From RGIG3178 sp942492795 (GTDB taxonomy: Bacteria; Bacillota; Clostridia; Christensenellales; QAND01): a stretch of DNA of 64,000 nt. This document shows positions 18,322-28,292 of the stretch, in pieces (the first letter of the stretch is position 1; each line of letters starts with the position of its first letter). The stretch lies in NCBI GenBank assembly GCA_942492795.1, contig OW818639.1:2108001-2172000 (forward strand). Reading direction: 5' to 3'. The position numbers were made by a program, and so were the translations under genes. Below the pieces are notes generated by a model, which saw only the letters and a program-made list of their open reading frames with translations, searched no databases and was not told the origin of the DNA.

Positions 18322-20949
18322 TTACCCCAGTGCTTTTAAAAGCTCTTGTGTTCTGTAAAGAAGAGACCTGTACTCCTCCAGCGCCTTGCGTTCCTGATCC
18401 ACAATGCTCTGCGGTGCCTTTTCCGTAAAGCCGGGATTGCCAAGTTTGCCTTCGGAGCGTTCAATTTCTTTTTGGAGCCGCTCTGTTTCCTTTTGCAGCC
18501 GCACGCGTTCCTTGCCGGAATCGATCAGAGCTCCCATCGAGATATACACCGTACCGAACGGACAGGCGACGCTTGCCGCGTCTTTGGGCGCTTGTTCTTC
18601 ACTGCTTAGCAAGGTAACATCGCTCGCGTAGCTCAGGCGTGTAAACCAGCCGCCTGCATTTTGAATGACCGCTTCTTTGCCATTTGCAGGCAGGATACTC
18701 AGCGGCGCGCGTTTTCCCTGCGGGACATTGAGTTCGCGCCGCATGTTGCGCACGGCACGGATAAGCTCCATCAGCCCTTCTATCTCCTGTGCTTCCGAGT
18801 CGAAGCGAAGCGTCTCGTCCTTCAGCGGCCAGGCGCTCACCATGATATAGCCTTCGGTTCCGGGCAGGGACTGATAGATCTCCTCGGTGACAAACGGCAT
18901 AAACGGATGCAGCAGTTTGAGCGTCTGCTCCAACACATGCAGCAAAACCGCCATCGCCGCGTCCTTGTCGGCACCCGACAGGCGCGTCTTTTGCATTTCG
19001 ATATACCAGTCGCAATAATCCGACCACAGGAAATCGTACGCCTGCTGCGCGGCAAGGCCAAGATCCATCCTGTCGATGGAAGCGGTCGTGTTTTCAATCG
19101 TCTCGTTGAGTTTGTGGAGGATCCATTTATCCTCCGGTTTTAGACCGTCCCGATCGATCGGCTTGGGCTCATAGCCCTCCGTGTTCATCAGCACGAAGCG
19201 TGCCGCGTTCCAGATCTTGTTGGCAAAGTTTCTTGCCGCTTCCACCCGCTCCAAATAGAAACGGCTGTCGTTCTCAATGCTGTTGTTCTGGATCAGCGAG
19301 AAGCGAAGTGCATCCGTGCCGTAGTTTTCAATGATCTCCAACGGATCGATGCCGTTTCCAAGGGATTTTGACATTTTACGTCCCTGTGCGTCGCGCACGA
19401 TGCCGTGGATCATCACGGTATCAAACGGAATGTCTCCCATGATGGACAATCCGAACACGATCATGCGGGCCACCCAGAAAAAGATGATCTCATAACCGGT
19501 GACAAGCGTGCTCGTCGGGTAATAATAAGACAGATCTTCCGTCTGATCCGGAAATCCCAGCGTCGAAAAAGGCCAGAGGCCGGAACTGAACCATGTATCC
19601 AGCACGTCCTCGTCCTGATGAAGCCGCGTGCTTGCGCATTTGCTGCACATCGTTGGCGCACTGCGCAGAACATGGACTTCCCCGCAGTCATCGCAGTACC
19701 ACGCGGGTATCCGATGCCCCCACCACAGCTGCCGGGAGATGCACCAATCGCGGATATTTTCCATCCAGTTGAAATACGTTTTGGAGAAGCGATCCGGAAC
19801 AAAGCGTATTGTTCCGTTGCGCACCACGTCCATCGCCGGTTCCGCCAGGGGTTTCATGCTGACGAACCATTGTTCGGAGATGATGGTTTCCACCGTAGTA
19901 GAGCATCGGTAACAGCCGCCGACATTGTGGTCGTGCGGTTCAATTTTTACGAGCACGCCTTCTTTTTCAAGATCTTCCACGATGCGTTTACGCGCATCAT
20001 AACGATCCAATCCGCAATAGACTCCGCCGTTTTCATTGATAACGCCGCCGTCATCCATCACGCGGATGGGTTCGGCATTGTGCCGCAGCCCCACTTCAAA
20101 GTCGTTGGGGTCATGAGCCGGGGTAATTTTGACCGCACCTGTTCCGAATGCCTGATCCACATATTCGTCTGCCACGACGGGTATCTCGCGGTTTATCAGC
20201 GGCAAAATGACCGTCTTTCCGACCAGATGCTTATACCGCTGGTCGTCGGGATGCACCGCCACAGCCGTGTCGCCAAGCATGGTTTCAGGCCGCGTTGTCG
20301 CGACGATGATGCTGTCTTTCCCGTCCGGCGTAAAATACCGGATATGCCAGAGGAAGCTCTTCTGCTCTTCGTATTCCACTTCGGCATCGGACAGCGCGGT
20401 ACGGCATTCGGGGCACCAGTTGATGATCCTGTTCCCTTTATAGATATATCCCTGCTCATGAAGGCGCACGAACACTTCCGTAACGGCACGGCTGCAGCCC
20501 TCGTCCATGGTAAAGCGCTCGCGGGACCAATCGCACGAACAACCCATTTTTTTGAGCTGTTCCACGATCCGACCGCCGTATTTTTCCTTCCATGCCCAGG
20601 CACGTTCTAAAAAGGCTTCGCGACCGATATCCGTTTTGGTCAGTCCTTCTTCCGCCATGCTTTCAACGATTTTCACTTCGGTGGCAATGGAAGCATGATC
20701 CGTACCGGGGATCCACAGGGTAGGAATCCCCTGCATGCGGCGGGTTCTGATCAGGATATCCTGCAGAACATTGTCCAGCGCATGCCCCATATGCAGCTGC
20801 CCCGTTATATTGGGCGGGGGAATCACGATGGTAAAAGGCTTTTTGCTGTGATCGACAACAGGCACAAAACAGCCTTGCTCCATCCATCCCTTATACAGCC
20901 TATCCTCCACGCTGCGGTATTCGTAGGTCTTTTCGGGTATTTGCTTCAT
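18322..20949 (-). CDS. valS: Valyl-tRNA synthetase
   Basis: Class Ia synthetase that charges tRNA-Val and edits mischarged Thr. 875 residues. Motifs are PPNITGQLHMGHAL (HIGH region), the CP1 editing domain with TTRPETMLGDTAVAVHP, GRKMSKSLGNGIDP (KMSKS), and the C-terminal coiled coil (about 810-870) that distinguishes ValRS from IleRS and LeuRS. ATG 20949 was chosen (MKQIPEKTY, preceded by TTGGAGGCAAT); the frame extension to 21015 runs through the terminator and T-box sequence and is not coding. Confidence 0.97.
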   Translation of the reverse strand: MKQIPEKTYEYRSVEDRLYKGWMEQGCFVPVVDHSKKPFTIVIPPPNITGQLHMGHALDNVLQDILIRTRRMQGIPTLWIPGTDHASIATEVKIVESMAEEGLTKTDIGREAFLERAWAWKEKYGGRIVEQLKKMGCSCDWSRERFTMDEGCSRAVTEVFVRLHEQGYIYKGNRIINWCPECRTALSDAEVEYEEQKSFLWHIRYFTPDGKDSIIVATTRPETMLGDTAVAVHPDDQRYKHLVGKTVILPLINREIPVVADEYVDQAFGTGAVKITPAHDPNDFEVGLRHNAEPIRVMDDGGVINENGGVYCGLDRYDARKRIVEDLEKEGVLVKIEPHDHNVGGCYRCSTTVETIISEQWFVSMKPLAEPAMDVVRNGTIRFVPDRFSKTYFNWMENIRDWCISRQLWWGHRIPAWYCDDCGEVHVLRSAPTMCSKCASTRLHQDEDVLDTWFSSGLWPFSTLGFPDQTEDLSYYYPTSTLVTGYEIIFFWVARMIVFGLSIMGDIPFDTVMIHGIVRDAQGRKMSKSLGNGIDPLEIIENYGTDALRFSLIQNNSIENDSRFYLERVEAARNFANKIWNAARFVLMNTEGYEPKPIDRDGLKPEDKWILHKLNETIENTTASIDRMDLGLAAQQAYDFLWSDYCDWYIEMQKTRLSGADKDAAMAVLLHVLEQTLKLLHPFMPFVTEEIYQSLPGTEGYIMVSAWPLKDETLRFDSEAQEIEGLMELIRAVRNMRRELNVPQGKRAPLSILPANGKEAVIQNAGGWFTRLSYASDVTLLSSEEQAPKDAASVACPFGTVYISMGALIDSGKERVRLQKETERLQKEIERSEGKLGNPGFTEKAPQSIVDQERKALEEYRSLLYRTQELLKALG

Positions 20950-21203
20950 GATATTGCCTCCAATAAAAATACCGGCAAAGTCCTTCAAAGGACGAAGCCG
21001 GCTTCGTGGTACCACCTTTGTTCGGGCAGAAATATTCTTCCGCCCCTCGTTATGCGGTTAACGCCCGCCTACGGCATTGTGCGCAAGCTCACGGACGACT
21101 TTCTGCACGCCATTGCCTGACAACCCTTTCAGCCGCGGGGCCGTCTCTCTTGTGGCCGGCTTTGCATACTCCTTCCGATCATCGCTCGGATCGATAGGAA
21201 TAT
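20950..21203 (-). promoter_or_regulatory. T-box riboswitch, valine-specific, upstream of valS
   Basis: Leader RNA that binds uncharged tRNA. On the minus strand it has a stem I with GAGAGACGG, the specifier context GAA-A-GUC-GUC-CGUGAGC, and the T-box core AAAGGTGGTACCACG (21005-21019). The terminator stem GGCTTCGTCC/GGACTTTGCC follows, with ATTTTTATT (20962-21001). The triplet at specifier position (21099-21097) reads GUC, a valine codon, which agrees with the downstream gene. Uncharged tRNA-Val would favour antitermination. Confidence 0.93.
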
Positions 21204-21231
21204 AGTATATGAAAACCTTTAAAAATGTCAA
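21204..21231 (-). promoter_or_regulatory. Promoter of the valS T-box transcript
   Basis: Minus-strand TTGACA (21226-21231), a 16-base spacer and TATACT (21204-21209). The -35 overlaps the pgsA stop codon. Confidence 0.8.
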
Positions 21232-21821
21232 TGATCGGCATACAGATCCCGCGGATTTTCCGGATTTTCCTTCATTTCCTTCAATTGCCGGACGGCCAGG
21301 ATGCAATAGTGGACAAACGCATAAAACGTCAGCAACAGGCTGAAATACAAGAGATAAAGATTCCAGGGGAATGTTATCTGCCAGAACGTCAAAACGATGC
21401 CAAGCGCCAGAACGAACGCCGCTGCTTTGCCGTACCATTTGGAGTACACAACGACACGGGCTTTCAACATAAAATAGCTGCCGATTAGCATCAATCCCTC
21501 TTTGGTAAATACAAGGATGACAAACAGCAGCGGAAGGCGTCCGATACTATACAAACTGATCAAAGCGGAAATCGCCATTAGCTTATCCGCAGCCGGATCA
21601 GCCAAACGCCCGAAATTGGTAATGGCATTGTATTTTCGCGCGATATAGCCGTCCAATAAATCCGTAAAGGATGCCAGCACAAAAATTAAAAGTGCCAACA
21701 ACCTGTCCGGCAGCACGAAATTGGGTTTATTGAACGCATAAAAAAAGAACGGGATCAATAAAAGGCGTACAAGAGTCAACGCATTGGGAACATATTTCAT
21801 GAAACTGCTTTTGGTTTGCAA
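21228..21821 (-). CDS. pgsA: CDP-diacylglycerol-glycerol-3-phosphate 3-phosphatidyltransferase
   Basis: Integral membrane enzyme of phosphatidylglycerol synthesis. 197 residues with several hydrophobic helices. The CDP-alcohol phosphotransferase signature is complete: DLLDGYIAR, then GRLADPAADK (D-x2-DG-x2-AR-x8-G-x3-D-x3-D, about residues 54-79). TTG at 21821 is preceded by AAGGGGTGA at good distance and is taken as the start; an ATG at 21800 (MKYVPNALT) is a plausible alternative that better matches family length. PgsA is preferred over other CDP-alcohol transferases on length and on the xPNxLTLxR N-terminus. Confidence 0.88.
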   Translation of the reverse strand: MQTKSSFMKYVPNALTLVRLLLIPFFFYAFNKPNFVLPDRLLALLIFVLASFTDLLDGYIARKYNAITNFGRLADPAADKLMAISALISLYSIGRLPLLFVILVFTKEGLMLIGSYFMLKARVVVYSKWYGKAAAFVLALGIVLTFWQITFPWNLYLLYFSLLLTFYAFVHYCILAVRQLKEMKENPENPRDLYADH

Positions 21822-21949
21822 CGCCCATCACCCCTTGGTTTCACATAGTTTTACAACTTGCGACAATAATTGTACAAATTTCTTTCACAATTTGCAAGCA
21901 ATGATTGATATCGCTCGACCGGCGCTGTGAAAGAGCATTGCGGATAAAC

Positions 21950-22462
21950 TCATTTGGGTCTGCCGAAATAATGATTGCCGATTCTGATAAAGCTTTTGGC
22001 ATATCTGTGTGGCTTTCCGACCGAAAAGTAGAAGTAGTTATCCGGGATTGCTTTTTCTCCCATAAGTGCGCGCCTGGCTACTGTATAGAATCGTTTGGGT
22101 ATGGCAACGGTGAAGTAATTCTTGCTTTTATATGGCGTAAACTGTGCTTTTTGGGATATGACGCTTTGGACCGTATCCGGCCACCGATTGTCCCGAACGC
22201 GATTGAGTATCACGTTGGCCACGGCAATCTGCCCTTTTACGCTCTCGCCTCTCGCCTCCCAATAGACGATGCGTGCCAGCGCCTCCACATCCTGCTCCGT
22301 GTAGACGGACTCCGCTTCATATGTCGATACATCCAACACCTGCGAACCGATGTCCGTTTGCTCAACGTACGGAGTCGGTTCGGGCACATGCGTCCGGGGT
22401 GTTGGATTGTTTCCAATGGTCATGGCGGCAACAAGTGCCATCAATAGAGGTTTGAAGTCCAA
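21950..22462 (-). CDS. Cell-wall hydrolase, SleB/CwlJ family
   Basis: Probable spore-cortex-lytic or related peptidoglycan hydrolase, 170 residues. A hydrophobic N-terminus (about 5-17) suggests export. A short Pro/Thr linker leads to the Hydrolase_2 domain (about 55-168), with ARIVYWEARGESVKGQIAVA containing the probable catalytic Glu, VILNRVRDNRWP and QFTPYKSKNYF. The start is TTG at 22462, preceded by CGGAGGCATGCT; no ATG with a ribosome site gives the hydrophobic segment. There is no N-terminal peptidoglycan-binding repeat, unlike full-length SleB, so a vegetative role is possible. Confidence 0.85.
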   Translation of the reverse strand: MDFKPLLMALVAAMTIGNNPTPRTHVPEPTPYVEQTDIGSQVLDVSTYEAESVYTEQDVEALARIVYWEARGESVKGQIAVANVILNRVRDNRWPDTVQSVISQKAQFTPYKSKNYFTVAIPKRFYTVARRALMGEKAIPDNYFYFSVGKPHRYAKSFIRIGNHYFGRPK

Positions 22463-22524
22463 AGCATGCCTCCGAGCGGGAAGTTATTTCCCTTTCGGAG
22501 CCATTTTTACCAACAACTGGAACT

Positions 22525-23436
22525 TTAAACCTGCTCGACAACAGGTTCTTCGATGCGATCCCGCTTTTGATTGCCAGTGACACGCACTTCAGAGAGCACA
22601 ATGGAAACCATGATGAGCGCGCAGCCAAAAAACATGCGCATTGTTATGGGTTCAAGCAGAAACAAACTGCCAAACAAAGCGCCGAACAACGATTCCGTGC
22701 CCATAATCAGCGACGCATGCGACGGATCGGCATAGCGGATTCCCACGTTTTGCATCGTTAACGCCAAAAGCGTACCAACGATGGCCAGGTACGCGAGGGA
22801 AGCTATTGCATTGCCCCCAAGCTGTGCCGGAGGTTTTTCGAGCAACAGGAAGCTCATGAGTCCCATGACGCCGCAGACGTTGAACTGCATGGCAGTCAGC
22901 ACCAACGGATCGGTTTTTGTTGAAAAACGGTTGACCATTACGATATGAATCGCATACAGGATACCGCAAAGCAGCGACAATGCATTGCCGATGCCAATGC
23001 TCAAATCATTTTCAAGCGCTAAAAGGCCGATGCCGACAATGCAGAGTACGGCTGCCGATATCTGCAACGCCGACGCTTTTTTTCGCGTATACAAACATAC
23101 GAACAGCGGAACCAGAATCACGTATACAGCCGTCAGAAACGCGTTCTGGCCTGCGGTCGTATGCTGCAGTCCATAGGTCTGAACGGCGTATGCCGCATAC
23201 ATGACAACACCCAGCGATGACCCGCGCAGGACATCCTCAAAACGCTGTTTTACAAGCTTTTTGTATAGAAATAAGGACATGATGACGGCGGCTATGATAA
23301 ACCTTGTTCCCAGCAAAAAGTGAACAGGCATCCAATCCAACGCATTTTTCATCACCACGAATCCGCTTCCCCATATCATGGCGGTCAGCAAAAGCATCCC
23401 TTCTGCCAAACGCATCTTCCGCTGATTGCTCATCAT
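22525..23436 (-). CDS. EamA/DMT-family transporter
   Basis: Membrane transporter of the drug/metabolite superfamily, 303 residues, with about ten hydrophobic helices arranged as two EamA repeats (about 10-140 and 150-285). Typical segments are TAMIWGSGFVVMKNAL, LGTRFIIAAVIM and, in the second half, PSHASLIMGTESLFGALFG. Start taken at ATG 23436 with AAAGGG nine bases upstream; ATG 23433 and TTG 23445 are alternatives. Substrate unknown. Two Spo0A-box-like sites lie about 90-110 bases upstream of this start, between it and the divergent gene. Confidence 0.87.
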   Translation of the reverse strand: MMSNQRKMRLAEGMLLLTAMIWGSGFVVMKNALDWMPVHFLLGTRFIIAAVIMSLFLYKKLVKQRFEDVLRGSSLGVVMYAAYAVQTYGLQHTTAGQNAFLTAVYVILVPLFVCLYTRKKASALQISAAVLCIVGIGLLALENDLSIGIGNALSLLCGILYAIHIVMVNRFSTKTDPLVLTAMQFNVCGVMGLMSFLLLEKPPAQLGGNAIASLAYLAIVGTLLALTMQNVGIRYADPSHASLIMGTESLFGALFGSLFLLEPITMRMFFGCALIMVSIVLSEVRVTGNQKRDRIEEPVVEQV

Positions 23437-23523
23437 GCCAGTCAACCCTTTGCTGTTTTATTCACATTTTGCTATTTTCCCACAAAGATCGCCTGTTGGC
23501 AAGATAAAAGCGCTCAACAGAAA

Positions 23524-23547
23524 TTTCGACACTGATTTTCGACAAAA
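23524..23547 (-). promoter_or_regulatory. Two tandem Spo0A (0A) boxes
   Basis: Minus strand: TTTTGTCGAAAA followed by TGTCGAAA, giving two exact TGTCGAA cores in the same orientation 13 bases apart. The known 0A-box core is TGNCGAA within TTTGTCRAA. They lie between the divergent EamA gene and the gene for a Spo0A-like DNA-binding domain, so either gene could be the target. Only the sequence match is seen; binding is inferred. Confidence 0.7.
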
Positions 23548-23636
23548 ACAATGCAGCTGTATTATTTTTGTCGGTTTGCTGCATGCGATAAAATTTTTAT
23601 TCAATTTTTTCTTAATTTGTTTTATTATATATGATG

Positions 23637-23649
23637 TTGATATTATCAA
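23637..23649. promoter_or_regulatory. Perfect dyad TTGATA-T-TATCAA
   Basis: Thirteen-base palindrome with one central base, 26 bases before the start codon of the Spo0A-like gene. Position fits an operator or a short 5'-UTR hairpin. Confidence 0.4.
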
Positions 23650-23674
23650 TTGAATACCGGAAAGGCGTGGTTGC

Positions 23675-24076
23675 ATGGGTCAACAATCGGCAAATTCCCT
23701 GTTGGTCTTTTTGGAGAATCGCCTTATCGATTACGGGCTTTCACCCAAATATGCCGGATTTCGTTATCTGACATATGCGATCCATTGGGCGATTCTGGAC
23801 AAGCAGACCGTCATTCACCTGAGTACGAACCTCTATCCACGTATTGCCACTGCGTTTTGTGTAACACCTTCCGCTGTCGAACACGGAATCCGAAATCTTT
23901 TTAGCTCCACCCTAAAACGCCATCATTCTCCTGCCCTCTTATCGCTTATGAGCACCATTTCCGGGCCTGTCACCAATGCGCGTTGCATCGCACTGCTGTC
24001 ACGGACCTTGCGGACGCAGTATTTTCTATCAAGGCAACAGGCACAACATCGCGTTCAACCGCCCACCGTTTCGTAG
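23675..24076 (+). CDS. Stand-alone Spo0A C-terminal (effector) domain protein
   Basis: A 133-residue protein whose residues about 8-112 resemble the DNA-binding domain of the sporulation master regulator Spo0A: LIDYGLSPKYAGFRYLTYAI, then TNLYPRIATAFCVTPSAVEH (helix-turn-helix with recognition helix SAVEHGIRN), and later ISGPVTNARCIALLS, matching the Spo0A order YPxIAxxFxTTxxxVExxIR and PTNxEFIAxxA. There is no receiver domain: no Asp pocket, and sequence upstream of the start is noncoding. It is thus an effector-only homologue that phosphorylation could not control. It may compete with Spo0A at 0A boxes or act constitutively. The start ATG has GGAAAGG upstream. Confidence 0.8.
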   Translation: MGQQSANSLLVFLENRLIDYGLSPKYAGFRYLTYAIHWAILDKQTVIHLSTNLYPRIATAFCVTPSAVEHGIRNLFSSTLKRHHSPALLSLMSTISGPVTNARCIALLSRTLRTQYFLSRQQAQHRVQPPTVS

Positions 24077-24115
24077 AATTCGTACAGTGGCACGTCGCAA
24101 CCATGTTTTAAAATC

Positions 24116-24147
24116 GAAAGATCCCGCTTAAAAAAGCGGGATCTTTC
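24116..24147. terminator. Bidirectional terminator between the Spo0A-like gene and groEL
   Basis: Stem GAAAGATCCCGCTT / AAGCGGGATCTTTC with an A/T loop. On the minus strand it is followed by GATTTTAAAAC, giving a modest T-run for groEL. Confidence 0.78.
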
Positions 24148-24187
24148 AGCAAATCTATAAGAATCCGGCGTTGAGCCGAAAATTCTC

Positions 24188-25810
<1,623 letters not shown>

Positions 25811-25823
25811 TCTTTATTCCTCC

Positions 25824-26111
25824 TCAGTCTTCGACGACGCCGATTACTTCGCTTTGGCGTGTCATGACATAGTCCTTCCCGTCCAGTTTCAACTCCGTAC
25901 CCGCATAACGGCGGTAGATAACCTTATCGCCTTCCTTGAGTGCCATGACGATCTCTTTGCCGTCCACCATGCCGCCGGGGCCCACCGCTACGACCATCGC
26001 CATCATCGGTTTTTCCTTTGCAGTATCCGGTATGATGATTCCGCCCGTGGAAACTTGTTCTTGCTCGACCGGTTTTAAAAGCACCATTTCGCCCAACGGT
26101 CTAACTTTCAT
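25824..26111 (-). CDS. groES: Co-chaperonin GroES
   Basis: 10-kDa lid of the GroEL chamber, 95 residues. Shows the family start VRPLGEMVLLKPVEQEQVSTGGIIIPDTAKEK read in two conserved pieces, the mobile-loop GGI, and the ending YVMTRQSEVIGVVED. The ATG at 26111 follows CAGGAGGGATATCC. First gene of the groESL operon. Confidence 0.98.
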   Translation of the reverse strand: MKVRPLGEMVLLKPVEQEQVSTGGIIIPDTAKEKPMMAMVVAVGPGGMVDGKEIVMALKEGDKVIYRRYAGTELKLDGKDYVMTRQSEVIGVVED

Positions 26112-26148
26112 GGATATCCCTCCTGTTATTCAATTGCTTCGAAAATTG

Positions 26149-26175
26149 TTAGCACTCATATTATCCGAGTGCTAA
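26149..26175 (-). promoter_or_regulatory. CIRCE operator of groESL
   Basis: Perfect TTAGCACTC-N9-GAGTGCTAA, the second exact CIRCE in the window. Lies between the promoter and groES, as expected for HrcA repression. Confidence 0.97.
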
Positions 26176-26184
26176 TACATGTAT

Positions 26185-26213
26185 AATATAGACAACGCTC
26201 CCATTTCTTGCAA
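26185..26213 (-). promoter_or_regulatory. Promoter of groESL
   Basis: Minus-strand TTGCAA (26208-26213), a 17-base spacer and TATATT (26185-26190), upstream of the CIRCE. Confidence 0.75.
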
Positions 26214-26376
26214 CTCGATTTTCTCCTAAATTTGACCATATATTCATGATATCTTATAATTTACAGCTTAATGCTTTTCTATTCTCCTAATATCAAGCAT
26301 TTTCTCCGTTTTTAAAATTCTATTGCGCGTCTTGCCTGCGTTCCATATAATGAAACTCAAAAGGGGGACTTGCGGT

Positions 26377-26838
26377 ATGGCATCTTTTGATAAATGGGAT
26401 AAACGTTTTATGGAACTGGTTACGCTTATCGGCACATGGTCCAGTTGTTATCAGGAAAATCGCAAGATTGGCGCCGTTATCGTCAAGGATAAGCGCATAT
26501 TGACAACCGGATACAACGGGGCTCCCGCAGGCTCTTTGAGCTGTGTTGAAAAGGGCGAATGCTTGCGGCGCACGCTCAACATCCCCTCCGGTACAAGGCA
26601 GGAACTTTGCTATGCCATTCACGCGGAACAGAACGCGATCATTCAGGCTGCCAAAATAGGCGTTTCGATTCAGGGGGCAACCTTGTATTGCACCAATCAA
26701 CCCTGCTCTATCTGCGCGAAGATGATCGTCAATGCCGGCATTGAGCGCATCGTTTATGAACACAGTTATCCGGATGCCTTTGCAATGGAGATCCTGGCCA
26801 CAGCCACAATTTCGGTGGAAAAATACAGTGCCGAGTGA
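26377..26838 (+). CDS. Deoxycytidylate (dCMP) deaminase family protein
   Basis: Zinc-dependent deaminase expected to convert dCMP to dUMP for thymidylate synthesis. 153 residues. The zinc site is HAEQNAII (His plus catalytic Glu, about residues 88-95) and PCSICAKMI (two Cys ligands, about 116-124). TTGYNGAPAG is also typical of dCMP deaminases and ComEB. The ATG at 26377 is preceded by AAGGGGG; an in-frame ATG nearer to 26350 precedes that site. Single-gene transcript ending in a strong terminator. Confidence 0.92.
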   Translation: MASFDKWDKRFMELVTLIGTWSSCYQENRKIGAVIVKDKRILTTGYNGAPAGSLSCVEKGECLRRTLNIPSGTRQELCYAIHAEQNAIIQAAKIGVSIQGATLYCTNQPCSICAKMIVNAGIERIVYEHSYPDAFAMEILATATISVEKYSAE

Positions 26839-26869
26839 TTTGACAGAATCATCGCGAAGAAATATTGAA

Positions 26870-26897
26870 GGGAGGCGAAGTCGCCTCCCTTTTTTTA
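26870..26897 (+). terminator. Terminator after the dCMP deaminase gene
   Basis: GGGAGGCGA-AG-TCGCCTCCC followed by TTTTTTT. The T-run overlaps the stop codon of the converging pgi gene. Confidence 0.92.
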
Positions 26898-28292
26898 TAC
26901 GATGCGATAGGCGGTTGCCTGTTGTCTTGCCTTTTCCATCAGTTCTCTCTTTTGCTCAAAGCCTGTTTTGCCCAGCAGCGCATAGGTGCCGTTCTTGCCT
27001 TCTTCCACGCCGGGTTGATCAAACGCATTGATGTTGAGAAGCTCCCCGACATACGCAGTCTCCGTCTCCAGCATAAAGAGCAGCTGGCCGATGGTAAACG
27101 CGTTGATGCGCGGCAGGATAATGCTCTTGTGCAGGCGCTTCATCTGTGTGAGCGCATAGCTTGTGGCGTATTGTTCCGCTTGAATCAGTTCCTGAAGGCT
27201 GTGTCCTCCCAAAAAAGCCACGTCCGGAATATCCTCGTATCCGTGGGCAATCTGTCTGTCCTGACCATAATCCTCCAAGCACAGGAAGGTAATCACCTTG
27301 TCATACGGTCCTTCCATATAGAGCTGGTTTTGGGAATGCTGATCGGTCACACCCAGCGTTTTGACCGGCGTCTGACCGACATTCACGATATTCCCGTTTT
27401 GATCGTATTGCTTGCCCAGAGATTCGGCCCATAGCTGCGCATACCAGTCTGCCATCAGCTTTAAGGAATCGGAATATGGCATGAAGACGGAAACATTGAT
27501 GCCCCGGCGCATACACAGATACTGCAATGCTCCGTCCAGATACGCGATGTTTTCCATCAGATTGTCGCTTTGCTGCCGCTGTTCCATAAACGCAGCACCT
27601 TTGAGCAGCTCCTTGATATCGATGCCGCACACCGCCGCTGCAAGCAAGCCAACGGGCGTCAGTTCTGTAAAGCGCCCGCCAACGCCGTCGGGTATGAAGA
27701 ATGTCGGCAGGTCATACTGTTTGGCGATCTTGATTAACAGGCCGTCCGACTTGTCCGTTGTCGCGACGATATGCTCATGCAAAGGCAATCCGCGTTTGTT
27801 TAACAGGTCGGTCACGATCAGAAGCTGCGACATCGTTTCGCTGGTCTTGCCGCTTTTGCTGATGACGTTAAAGCAGGTGCGCTCGACATCGATGATATCC
27901 AGAAGCGAGTTCATACGAACGGGGTCGATGTTGTCCTCCACGTACAGCCGCGGGCCGCCGCGCTTCTCAAAAGGCAACTCGTTGTAGCGCAGATGATTCA
28001 GCGCCTGCTGCACCGCCATCGGTCCCAGTGCGCTTCCGCCGATGCCAAAGATGACGAAGGTATCGAAGTTCTCCCGAATGCGTTGTGCCTGAGCGAGCAC
28101 CTGCAGAACGATATCGTCCTGCACAAAAGGCAAATCGCGAAACGCCATTTCACCGCGTTTTTCACGCATGCGTGCCGCAGCCGATTCAAAGCAAGGATCT
28201 TTGAGATCCTCCATGGAGAATCCGAAATCGCCCACGGCATTCTTCATCATTCCGCCGATATCCAATGATATCCGCATTGCTTCTTCCTTCAT
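26895..28292 (-). CDS. pgi: Glucose-6-phosphate isomerase
   Basis: Interconverts glucose-6-phosphate and fructose-6-phosphate. 465 residues, matching the shorter Firmicute Pgi. Motifs are FGIGGSALGP, VISKSGKTSET (family SKTxxTxET, about residues 144-154), GVGGRFTELTPVGLLAA and the late QPGVEEGKN. The ATG follows AAGGAGATTAACAG. It is the third gene of an operon with a cobalamin adenosyltransferase-like and an isomerase-like protein, and overlaps the preceding stop by 4 bases. Confidence 0.96.
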   Translation of the reverse strand: MKEEAMRISLDIGGMMKNAVGDFGFSMEDLKDPCFESAAARMREKRGEMAFRDLPFVQDDIVLQVLAQAQRIRENFDTFVIFGIGGSALGPMAVQQALNHLRYNELPFEKRGGPRLYVEDNIDPVRMNSLLDIIDVERTCFNVISKSGKTSETMSQLLIVTDLLNKRGLPLHEHIVATTDKSDGLLIKIAKQYDLPTFFIPDGVGGRFTELTPVGLLAAAVCGIDIKELLKGAAFMEQRQQSDNLMENIAYLDGALQYLCMRRGINVSVFMPYSDSLKLMADWYAQLWAESLGKQYDQNGNIVNVGQTPVKTLGVTDQHSQNQLYMEGPYDKVITFLCLEDYGQDRQIAHGYEDIPDVAFLGGHSLQELIQAEQYATSYALTQMKRLHKSIILPRINAFTIGQLLFMLETETAYVGELLNINAFDQPGVEEGKNGTYALLGKTGFEQKRELMEKARQQATAYRIV

